DNA from: JBCBDX01 sp039822005
GTDB lineage: Bacteria; Pseudomonadota; Alphaproteobacteria; Rhizobiales; Rhizobiaceae
Reading direction: 5' to 3'
Length of the DNA: 64,000 bases
Assembly (NCBI GenBank): GCA_039822005.1
Contig: JBCBMZ010000007.1
Span: forward strand, 92,255 to 156,254
Part shown: piece after piece, positions 51,815 to 59,458 of the stretch
Layout: each line of letters begins with the position of its first letter
Numbering within the stretch: position 1 is the first letter of the stretch
The notes under the pieces: generated by a model
The model's input: only the letters and a program-made list of their open reading frames with translations
The model's database searches: none
Told to the model about the DNA's origin: nothing
Program-made: the position numbers and the translations under genes

Positions 51815-52696
51815 CTATTGAGGACTGTTTTGCTGAATATCAGGATATAAAGATGTCTTTATATCCCAACTTCCCCGTTCCGCAAGCCATCCGCTGGCTT
51901 TTTTGATGCCGCCAAATGGGAAGACGTGCATTTGGCGGATCGCGCCGGTCGGATTGTCGCGCCAAGCTTGTTCAATGGGTCCGACAACACTCTCGGGTGA
52001 ATGACTAGTGGCCAATGTGGCGATGGAGCGCGTGTTCTTGCGGAAGAAATTCAGCGAGTTGCCTACACCGCACATGGCCGCATATTTGATCAGCGTCGTG
52101 ACTTTTGCCGGACCTGCGACGCCCAGATGCACGGGCAAGTCGATGCCAAAGTCGCGCAAGCCATTGGCCCATTTGGCAAAGCGCTCACCGTCAAACCCAA
52201 ACTGTGTGACAATTCGCAATTGTGCGCCGCTGCGTTCACCAAACTCTTTTTTCAGGCGCAAGGCTTCCAAGGCGACTGTCTCGTTGAAATCCGGCGAGCC
52301 TTCCGGGTGCCCGGCGACACCGATATGGGTCACGCCATTGGCATCAAAAAAGCCGGTTTCCATGACCTCCATGGTGGAGGAAAATTCACCGGCCTGACGG
52401 TCCAATCCTCCGCCGATAACGAGCACATCGGTCACACCGGCCTCTTGCGTCATCGCTTTGATGCGCCCTTCGAGCGACTGCCGGGTGGTGATACGGCGTG
52501 AAGCAAAATGGGGGACCGGCTTGTAGCCCAACTCTTTGACCCGCTTGGCAGCCTTGACCAGCATCTCGGTCGTGTCTGTGCCAACATCGGTGATGTAGAC
52601 GCGGGTGCCGGTTGGAAACAGGCCCGGCAGGTCCGGCGATTCCGCACCCTGCTTTGGGCTTACCTCGATGGACGCTGGTATGTTGGCCTTTTTCAT
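51815..52696 (-). CDS. Methylenetetrahydrofolate reductase (MetF) family protein
   Basis: Interconverts methyl- and methylene-THF. The 293-residue protein resembles MetF in length and fold: IEVSPKQGAESPD at the start, VYITDVGTDTTEMLVKAAKR (about residues 32-51), FASRRITTRQSLEGRI, DVLVIGGGLDRQAGEF (about 88-103), THIGVAGHPEGSPDF (about 119-133) and VTQFGFDGERFAKWANGLRD. It is a diverged form, probably dedicated to methyl groups from a corrinoid pathway rather than methionine synthesis. GGGAGAAG precedes the ATG. Sits between the virulence-factor-domain gene and the methyltransferase. Confidence 0.85.
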   Translation of the reverse strand: MKKANIPASIEVSPKQGAESPDLPGLFPTGTRVYITDVGTDTTEMLVKAAKRVKELGYKPVPHFASRRITTRQSLEGRIKAMTQEAGVTDVLVIGGGLDRQAGEFSSTMEVMETGFFDANGVTHIGVAGHPEGSPDFNETVALEALRLKKEFGERSGAQLRIVTQFGFDGERFAKWANGLRDFGIDLPVHLGVAGPAKVTTLIKYAAMCGVGNSLNFFRKNTRSIATLATSHSPESVVGPIEQAWRDNPTGAIRQMHVFPFGGIKKASGWLAERGSWDIKTSLYPDIQQNSPQ

Positions 52697-52718
52697 GGCT
52701 TCTCCCGTGCGCCGCAAC

Positions 52719-53033
52719 CTATGCGGCGTCTTTGTTTTCAAACCCGTCGCCTTTCACGAGCGCTACGAGCCGATCCTTGTCATAGTCATTTTCGAGCGCC
52801 GCGGCCGCCTTGTCTGCCTCAGCTTCGATGTCTTCAGATACTTCCACCGGATCCGCTTTGCGCCATTCGGCCAGATAAGCGTCGCTGTCGCGGGCGCCGA
52901 CGCGCATCGCGCACATGTCGATGGCTTCGGTAAAGCGCAGCGACAGTTCCCGTTTGGCGACGTTGCGACGGTCGGCCTTCACAATGACTTGCGCCGGAAT
53001 TTCGCGCCAGTAAACGATGACCAGATTGGCCAT
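52719..53033 (-). CDS. 'Virulence factor' domain protein (PF13769-like)
   Basis: A 104-residue soluble protein: MANLVIVYWREIPAQVIVKA at the start, then FTEAIDMCAMRVGARDSDAY and an acidic C-terminal half. This small domain is labelled 'virulence factor' in databases but in proteobacteria it travels with MetF, RACo and corrinoid methyltransferase genes. No catalytic role is known. AAGGAGAGC lies upstream of the ATG. It precedes the MetF-like gene by 22 bp. Confidence 0.72.
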   Translation of the reverse strand: MANLVIVYWREIPAQVIVKADRRNVAKRELSLRFTEAIDMCAMRVGARDSDAYLAEWRKADPVEVSEDIEAEADKAAAALENDYDKDRLVALVKGDGFENKDAA

Positions 53034-53143
53034 GGTGCTCTCCTTCTTGATGATAACAGTGTTTTGAAAGCTATTTAGCCGCTGTTTTAAGAGCGACCAT
53101 GCCGAGGCGGATTTGGGATGACGGTTTGTTCAGTCCTGCTCTG

Positions 53144-53797
53144 TCACCAAATCATACCGCTCACTGCGATGCCGCCCATATAATAGCCAATTGCAATGAT
53201 CGTCATGGACAAAATACCAAACACAAGCCCGATCGTCAGCCAGATACCATCGCGCTCTGACAAGGCAAGGGCACATATCGCCCCAGCAAGGGCGGGCAGC
53301 CAGTTGGTAAAGGGCAACGGCACAAAAACGAATATGCCGAAAAGCAGGGCGATGATTCCGATCATGCGCTCGGCCATTTTGCGATTGGCGAAAGGCCAGA
53401 AACGGGGGCGAATCACCTGCTCCAAACGGCGCATACGGGGCAAAATGACGGTTGTCAGCTTGCTAAACGTTTTGGCATTCAGCGACATGTTCAGGAAAAA
53501 TCGCGGCAACCAGACTGTCTTCATGCCCAGTACCATTTGTACGGCAACGGCTATCACCGGTATCCCGAGGATCAAGGTTGATCCCGGCGGAAAGGGCAGG
53601 AGGTTGAATAGGCAGGTCAACAGGAGGAATGTCGCAAAAGATCTGTCAGCGAGAGCGTCGCGAATGGTGCGCACAGAGACGTCCCGCCCACTTTGGCGAG
53701 CGGCCAATTCTTCCAGAACCTGAGACAAGGCGCGTGGGCGCTTTGCCTGCCCACTGGCAGCCTCGCTCACAATTTCCTCGTCGGTATCAAATAACAT
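53144..53797 (-). CDS. ExoD-family exopolysaccharide synthesis protein
   Basis: A 217-residue membrane protein with four or five helices. RPRALSQVLEELAARQSGRD near the N-terminus, FNLLPFPPGSTLILGIPVIA (about residues 71-90), MKTVWLPRFFLNMSLNAKTF and a C-terminal helix pair are ExoD features; rhizobial ExoD is required for exopolysaccharide production and alkali tolerance, biochemically unexplained. ATG 53797 begins a normal N-terminus; 13 codons upstream could be included. It lies between the DUF1638 gene and the virulence-factor-domain gene on the same strand. Confidence 0.85.
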   Translation of the reverse strand: MLFDTDEEIVSEAASGQAKRPRALSQVLEELAARQSGRDVSVRTIRDALADRSFATFLLLTCLFNLLPFPPGSTLILGIPVIAVAVQMVLGMKTVWLPRFFLNMSLNAKTFSKLTTVILPRMRRLEQVIRPRFWPFANRKMAERMIGIIALLFGIFVFVPLPFTNWLPALAGAICALALSERDGIWLTIGLVFGILSMTIIAIGYYMGGIAVSGMIW

Positions 53798-53889
53798 GCC
53801 TCCCCCAGGCGACACGGTTATGTTGCGGCTTCGCAATGCCCTGAAAGTGCGTCAATATCATTGCACAACATATGTTAATTCACTTTTGT

Positions 53890-54510
53890 TTAATCAGATG
53901 AGAATTCAGGCAGTAAAGTTTCAATTTCATCGCCGAGATCGCCATATCCCACGTACTTTCTTTCGAAAGCCAAGCCTAACATATAAGCAATGCGTTCAGC
54001 CGATTTGGTCAATGCCGCATCATCTGTTTGCGCTAGATAGAGCGCGCGCGTGTAATTTGCAAAGTAGATTTCCGTAAGTTCTGGGTGACGATCTAACCCC
54101 AGAGGTTGGAAGAAGAACGTGTCTGGATTGCGCGCCAGAAAATCGGTGATAAAGAAAGTAGAGATGTTTTCATCTTCATGAGATTTAAAATCATTGAGGC
54201 CCCAGTAGAGCGCAAAACAATGCGGGCCAGCCAAACGTTCAACGCCCAAGCGGTTGCATGTGGCGTCCAACATTCCGCCGGTGCCGCAATCGGCATAGCC
54301 GATCACGATGTTTTCAACGCCTTGTTTTCTGGCCTCTGCGACGGCCCGTTCCACTGCTGCTGGAATACGATCGGGGTGGTGGTGTAGGTCAGCTGGTAAA
54401 CAGATCAGTTCAATATGGTGCCACCCATTGATCTTAATCAGGTCAAGGACCTCGCGTGCCAACATACCACAGGCTATCAATCTGGTTTTTTGAACGTCGC
54501 ATTTGTCCAT
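53890..54510 (-). CDS. DUF1638 protein of corrinoid-methyltransferase loci
   Basis: A 206-residue cytoplasmic protein: RLIACGMLAREVLDLIKING (about residues 10-29), LICLPADLHHHPDRIPAAVE and NIVIGYADCGTGGMLDATCN (about 72-91), with several cysteines and histidines that might bind metal or corrinoid. DUF1638 proteins are common next to trimethylamine/glycine-betaine-type corrinoid methyltransferases; function unproven. Here it precedes ExoD and the corrinoid-activator unit. Divergent from the GT2 gene. Confidence 0.82.
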   Translation of the reverse strand: MDKCDVQKTRLIACGMLAREVLDLIKINGWHHIELICLPADLHHHPDRIPAAVERAVAEARKQGVENIVIGYADCGTGGMLDATCNRLGVERLAGPHCFALYWGLNDFKSHEDENISTFFITDFLARNPDTFFFQPLGLDRHPELTEIYFANYTRALYLAQTDDAALTKSAERIAYMLGLAFERKYVGYGDLGDEIETLLPEFSSD

Positions 54511-54570
54511 TTATGAAACACTTTCGAAAGCCATGCTTGTTTATATGTTCCCGCGTTAGGGAAGAATATC

Positions 54571-55662
54571 ATGTCAGCGCCAGAACTCAGTGTAATTTTG
54601 CCAGCCTTCAACGAAGCCAAGAACATTCCGCTTATCGTGGAAAAAATCGGCGAGGCGTTAGGTGGCCTGCCCCATGAAATCATTGTTGTCGACGATGACA
54701 GCCCGGACGGGACAGCCAAAGTGACCCGTGACTTGGTGGCGCGCCACCCGCATGTGCGTTGCATTCGCCGTGTGAACCGTCGGGGTCTTTCCGGTGCCTG
54801 TGTTGAAGGGATGATGGCTGCCAGTGCACCGGTGACGGTCGTTATGGATGCAGACATGCAGCACGATGAAACGCGCTTGCCCATCATGCTCGATCTCATC
54901 GGTGAAGGCGCTGACCTCGTCATCGGCTCCCGCTTTGCACAGGGCGGCGATCATACGACGGGCTTTACGGCCGGCGCCCGTGCCAAGGGTTCGGAACTGG
55001 CCACAAGTCTGGCCAACCGGATTACCGGCAGATACACGACCGATCCCATGAGCGGCTTTTTCATGATGAAGCGTGATGTCGCTGATATCATTGCCGGCGA
55101 AGTGTCGCGTGACGGTTTTAAGATCCTGTTTGATATCGTCAGCCGTTATGGTGACAAGCTGGTTATCAAGGAAGTGCCGTTTGAGTTTCGCGAACGCATT
55201 GAAGGTGAGAGCAAGCTTGGTTTTCTGGTGACCATTCAGTTCTTGGGCTTGCTGGTGTCTCGGTATACGGGCGGTTTTATCCCGGTCCGGTTTTTGCTGT
55301 TTGCGCTGGTCGGAACCAGCGGTTTGATCGTTCACATGCTCGCGCTTTATGGGTTGATCAATTTTGCCGGCATTGGATTTGCGGCGGCTCAGATTGGCGC
55401 GACCTATCTCGCCATGACTACCAATTTTGCCTTCAACAACGAGGTGACCTATGCGCACAGAAAGCTGAAGGGTCCCCACTTTGCCTGGGGTCTGATGACT
55501 TTCTACGCGGTTTGTTCGATCGGCGCGCTCGCCAATCTGTCCATTTCGACCACCATTTTATCCTGGAGCGAGTCGGCAGGTATTGCCGGTATGGCCGGTG
55601 CCCTGATGAGCGCTGTCTTCAATTATGCGGTGACGAAACTGGTAACCTGGCGTGACACCTAG
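54571..55662 (+). CDS. Polyprenyl-phosphate glycosyltransferase (GT2) fused to GtrA domain
   Basis: A 363-residue DPM1-like enzyme: ELSVILPAFNEAKNIPLIVE (about residues 4-23), VVDDDSPDGTAKVTR (about 38-52), VVMDADMQHDETRLP (DxD region, about 89-103) and PMSGFFMMKRDVADI (about 166-180). From about residue 235 a GtrA-type domain with four helices follows (FLLFALVGTSGLIVHMLALY). It should charge polyprenyl phosphate with a hexose and help flip it. It may supply another lipid-linked sugar to envelope assembly, but lies away from the pentose operon. Divergent from DUF1638. Confidence 0.9.
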   Translation: MSAPELSVILPAFNEAKNIPLIVEKIGEALGGLPHEIIVVDDDSPDGTAKVTRDLVARHPHVRCIRRVNRRGLSGACVEGMMAASAPVTVVMDADMQHDETRLPIMLDLIGEGADLVIGSRFAQGGDHTTGFTAGARAKGSELATSLANRITGRYTTDPMSGFFMMKRDVADIIAGEVSRDGFKILFDIVSRYGDKLVIKEVPFEFRERIEGESKLGFLVTIQFLGLLVSRYTGGFIPVRFLLFALVGTSGLIVHMLALYGLINFAGIGFAAAQIGATYLAMTTNFAFNNEVTYAHRKLKGPHFAWGLMTFYAVCSIGALANLSISTTILSWSESAGIAGMAGALMSAVFNYAVTKLVTWRDT

Positions 55663-55846
55663 TGGATCGGCCGCGATGAAAGAGGCCCCTCAGCAACTCA
55701 TTGGTTGGCGGCAGCTATGAGCCCATAGCGGACATACTGAGCCCCGCGATTGACGTTTACGCAGAAGAATCTTCAAAAGCACCGTAAAGAAAGAGCGTTC
55801 GAATTCGCCATTTAGATTGAAGACGCCTTCTTTGAAAGCGAGCAAC

Positions 55847-56587
55847 TTAAAAACCGTGCTTCGCCATAATGTTTTTCAGCGTGCCGTCGTCTGTCATTTC
55901 GGCCAATGCGCTATTAAATTCATCGATCAGTGAAGAAGCATCGGGATTTGCTTTCGGGACAACTATATATTGCACATCCACGTGAACGGGTGGCTCCATC
56001 CAGCCGAATGATCCCTCATCATCTTCAAATGCTGTGTTGATGATGTGCTGCGCCACGATCCGATCGGTCAAAACAGCGTCAACACGTCCGCGCAGCAACT
56101 TGCGCAGGTTTTCCTCATTATCACGTGCTTCAGAGATGCGTAGATCAGCCTCTTCTAACCCGGGAGGCGCAGCATAGCCACGTACAACACCAACTCGCTT
56201 TTCCGACAGTTCTTCATAGCCATCGAATGTTACGTCATCGCCAGCGCGCACCAGGAAGACCAGTTCATTGGAAGGGAGCGGATCTGAAAAGATAAAATCT
56301 GCTTCGCGTTCTTCGCGATACCACATGGTGTAAAGCGCATCATAATTACCACTACGCGTGCCTTCAAACGCACGCGTCCATGGCAGGAAGCTGACGCTGG
56401 ATTGATAGCCAGCGCGAGCAAATGCTTCCGATACAATTTCGGAAATAAAGCCATTATCCTCGAGTTCGGCCCCGTAAAAAGGCGGAAACTCAGTAGCTGC
56501 CAAATTAAGCTCTTTGGCCTCTGCTGAACCGTAAGGCGCAACAAATGCAACGGCCAGTGCAACGGTCGCAAGTATTGTGCGTTTCAT
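55847..56587 (-). CDS. Family 3 extracellular solute-binding protein
   Basis: A 246-residue protein with a signal peptide (TILATVALAVAFVAPYGSAE) and the SBP_bac_3 fold: LAATEFPPFYGAELEDNGF (about 29-47), FLPWTRAFEGTRSGNYDALY, EREADFIFSDPL, KRVGVVRGYAAPPGLEEADL (about 130-149) and RGRVDAVLTDRIVAQHI. It binds a small polar solute such as an amino acid. No ABC permease or ATPase is nearby; instead it is divergent from a hybrid histidine kinase gene, so a sensing role is possible. Confidence 0.88.
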   Translation of the reverse strand: MKRTILATVALAVAFVAPYGSAEAKELNLAATEFPPFYGAELEDNGFISEIVSEAFARAGYQSSVSFLPWTRAFEGTRSGNYDALYTMWYREEREADFIFSDPLPSNELVFLVRAGDDVTFDGYEELSEKRVGVVRGYAAPPGLEEADLRISEARDNEENLRKLLRGRVDAVLTDRIVAQHIINTAFEDDEGSFGWMEPPVHVDVQYIVVPKANPDASSLIDEFNSALAEMTDDGTLKNIMAKHGF

Positions 56588-56753
56588 GCTTTAAAGCTCC
56601 CCAGCCACAATGTGTTTCCTGACGCTGGCGCAAACCCGTCGTCTGGGATCAACATAGCCGTAATCACAAGATTTCACCAGCTAAGCCTGAACCGAGGCGT
56701 TCCCATTCGTCAATACTTAGATTAACGTTGCCAAGGTATTGGAGGGAACAAGC

Positions 56754-59096
56754 GTGCTGGCTATGAGTAAACGTCTTTTTTCGCTTCGTGTGAAGTTTTT
56801 CGCTGTCGTTGCACCGCTGGTTCTTTTAGCCATCGCCTCCGTTTTTGCTATTGTTGAATGGATCGCATCCGAACGCGCCTTGCGCGCCATGGAGAGTAAG
56901 CTGGAGCGCACTCTAGCCATCCAGAGTCAGGTGCTGGCCGATCCTTTGTGGAACCTTGCGCGTGAACAAGTTGAGTTGGTCGCTGATGCCATCCTAATCG
57001 ACACCGACGTGGTTGAATTGATGGTCAGGGACGAGCGCGGGCTTTTTCTCTCATCGAGTCGCGTTGACGAAGTGCAAGGATTGCAAAGCGGTACGGTTGA
57101 TATCGTTTTTAACGATGGTGGAGAGCCGCAAGTCATCGGCTCACTACAAGTCTCACTAAGTGGTAGCCGTCTCATCGCCGAACGCAATGAACGCATGATC
57201 ATTGCAGCGGTTCTCGCAGGCGTTTTGTTGCTGGCGGTGATCGTCGCTGCCCTCGTCGCAAACGGACGCACAGTTGGCAGACCTTTGGCGCGCCTTCTCT
57301 CCGCTATTCAAGCAATCGACGCAGGCGGAGATCGCAAGCCGGTTGATTGGTCAAGTCGCGATGAGATGGGGGACGTAATTTCTGCATTTAACAAGATGCT
57401 CGCTCAACAGGAGTTGCACGAGACCAAGCTGGAGGCAGCACGCCTTGAATTGGAGGACCGGGTAGAACAGCGAACCGCAGAACTTAAACTTGCGCGCGAA
57501 GCTGCGGAGGCGGCTAATGAGGCAAAGAGTTCCTTTCTTGCGACCATGAGCCATGAAATCCGTACACCCCTGAATGGCATAATTGGCATGAGCAATCTTC
57601 TGCAGGGTACCAAGCTGAATACTGAGCAGCGCGACTATAGCGCGACGATAAGCGCGGCGGCGGATACGCTGCTGACGATCATCAACGACATTCTTGATTT
57701 TTCGAAGGTTGAGGCAGGCGCCATAGAGCTGGAGGCTCGCCCCATCGACGTTGCTGAACTTGTGGAATCGTCCCTTGATCTGGTGACATCAAAAGCTGCT
57801 TCACAAGGCATTGAGCTCGCAAATCGCATCAGTCCCGACGTCCCTGCAGGCATCATAGGCGATGCGACAAGAATCAAGCAGGTTTTGATGAACCTGTTGA
57901 ACAATGCGGTAAAGTTCACTGAGCACGGTGAGGTGGTGCTGACAATCGAGCGCGCCAAGTCCGGGAACAATGGTAGGATAGGCGAAGGTGTCCCGCTGCG
58001 CATTTCGGTTCGCGACACCGGTATTGGCATTCCCGCAGACCGCATGGATCGGCTGTTTAAGTCTTTCAGTCAGGTGGATGCATCGACCACCCGCAAATAT
58101 GGTGGGACTGGGCTAGGCCTTGCGATTACCAAACGACTTGTTGAGTTGATGGGTGGTGAAATTAACGTGGAAAGCGAAGTCGGCGTGGGCACTGAGTTTT
58201 CCTTTACCGCCGATTTTGAAATTGCGCCCGTTCCGGACCGTGAAGCGAAAGAACAGCGCCTTGCAGCATTAAAAGATACAAGCATTCTCGTGGTTGACGA
58301 CAATCGAACCAACCGCGTTATTTTGGAAGAAAAGCTGCGCCAATGGGGCATGTACGTTGCGTCCCTGGGGGCACCCGCTGAAGCAGTTGGCACCGATCCG
58401 AGCAATTTTGACGCTATTATATTGGATTTCAAAATGCCGGAGATGAACGGCGCTGAACTAGCCAACAGGATGAGAGAAAAATGGGGCGATAAGCTGCCGC
58501 CAATGCTTCTGTTCAGTTCGCTTGGGCAGGTTGAAAACGAATGGCGAGACGAGGTCGAGCGGGCGGGATTTGCTGGCACTCTGACAAAGCCTGCAAAGTC
58601 AAACCACCTCATCGACATGCTCTCTCGCGTAATATCGGGCGAACTAGAAACCGGACCGCAGGAAACGACCACAGGTGCCGCCAATGGCGAGGCACTGGAT
58701 TTGCAAATTCTTCTTGTCGATGACAACAAAATCAATCGAAAGGTTGGCTCGAAGATCCTTGCTGCTAATGGATATGGCGCGGATGTTGTTGCCAGTGGCG
58801 CAGAGGCAATCGAGCATGTGCAGAAAAAGTCCTACGATGTGGTTCTGATGGACATCGAGATGCCGGAAATGGATGGGCTGATGGCAACTCGTCTGATACG
58901 AGAAGCGATAGTTCCTAAGCAGCACCCCTATATTATTGCGCTGACGGCGAACGCCATGGCCTCTGAGCGCGAGACATATTTGAAATCCGGCATGGACGAC
59001 TATTTGAGTAAGCCAATTGATGTTGACGCCCTTTTACAAGCGTTACAAGGTGCGAAGCGTTTTCGCGAAACTCAAGCGCACGAGGCACTTGCTTGA
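56754..59096 (+). CDS. Membrane hybrid sensor histidine kinase (HAMP-HisKA-HATPase-REC-REC)
   Basis: A 780-residue kinase. Two helices (about 12-35 and 142-163) flank a periplasmic region of about 100 residues, then a HAMP domain, a coiled linker, HisKA with FLATMSHEIRTPLNGIIGMS (about 255-274, phosphorylated His), HATPase (NLLNNAVKFTEHG, DTGIGIP, YGGTGLGLAITKRL) and two receivers: ILVVDDNRTN with IILDFKMPEMNG, and ILLVDDNKIN with VLMDIEMPEMDG, both with an intact Asp. GTG 56754 is used because GGAGGG is well spaced. It ends overlapping the HPt gene by four bases. Confidence 0.92.
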   Translation: MLAMSKRLFSLRVKFFAVVAPLVLLAIASVFAIVEWIASERALRAMESKLERTLAIQSQVLADPLWNLAREQVELVADAILIDTDVVELMVRDERGLFLSSSRVDEVQGLQSGTVDIVFNDGGEPQVIGSLQVSLSGSRLIAERNERMIIAAVLAGVLLLAVIVAALVANGRTVGRPLARLLSAIQAIDAGGDRKPVDWSSRDEMGDVISAFNKMLAQQELHETKLEAARLELEDRVEQRTAELKLAREAAEAANEAKSSFLATMSHEIRTPLNGIIGMSNLLQGTKLNTEQRDYSATISAAADTLLTIINDILDFSKVEAGAIELEARPIDVAELVESSLDLVTSKAASQGIELANRISPDVPAGIIGDATRIKQVLMNLLNNAVKFTEHGEVVLTIERAKSGNNGRIGEGVPLRISVRDTGIGIPADRMDRLFKSFSQVDASTTRKYGGTGLGLAITKRLVELMGGEINVESEVGVGTEFSFTADFEIAPVPDREAKEQRLAALKDTSILVVDDNRTNRVILEEKLRQWGMYVASLGAPAEAVGTDPSNFDAIILDFKMPEMNGAELANRMREKWGDKLPPMLLFSSLGQVENEWRDEVERAGFAGTLTKPAKSNHLIDMLSRVISGELETGPQETTTGAANGEALDLQILLVDDNKINRKVGSKILAANGYGADVVASGAEAIEHVQKKSYDVVLMDIEMPEMDGLMATRLIREAIVPKQHPYIIALTANAMASERETYLKSGMDDYLSKPIDVDALLQALQGAKRFRETQAHEALA

Positions 59097-59458
59097 TAGA
59101 CGACATTCTAGACTTTTCGGCACTCAAACGTCTTCTGGATGTCATCGGTGGCGATGAAGAAGACTTTGAAGAGTTAAAAACTGAGTTTCTGGAGAACACG
59201 CCTGAAACAGTTACCAATCTCAAGGCGGCTGTTGAACAAGAAGATTGGAAAGCAGCAGGCATCGCTTCTCACACCTTAAAGGGCAACGCTCGGGACTTCG
59301 GCGCTGTGAAGTTGGCGGCGGCCAGCATGGCCATGGAAACTGCCTGTAAGGAAGCTAGCGGTGCTTCTGAAGCCATCACGATGGTCAAGGCCATCGAGGA
59401 AACCGAAGCGGAAGCCAGAGAGGCGCTTAGCGTTCTGAAAGTGGCCGACCTTGGCTGA
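59093..59458 (+). CDS. Histidine phosphotransfer (HPt) protein
   Basis: A 121-residue single-domain HPt protein carrying the phosphorylatable His in IASHTLKGNARDFGAVKLA (His60), the intermediate of a multistep phosphorelay. It starts with TTG 59093 inside the kinase stop (four-base overlap) and ends overlapping the REC-EamA gene by eight bases. It should receive phosphate from the hybrid kinase and pass it to the receiver of the next gene. Confidence 0.85.
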   Translation: MIDDILDFSALKRLLDVIGGDEEDFEELKTEFLENTPETVTNLKAAVEQEDWKAAGIASHTLKGNARDFGAVKLAAASMAMETACKEASGASEAITMVKAIEETEAEAREALSVLKVADLG

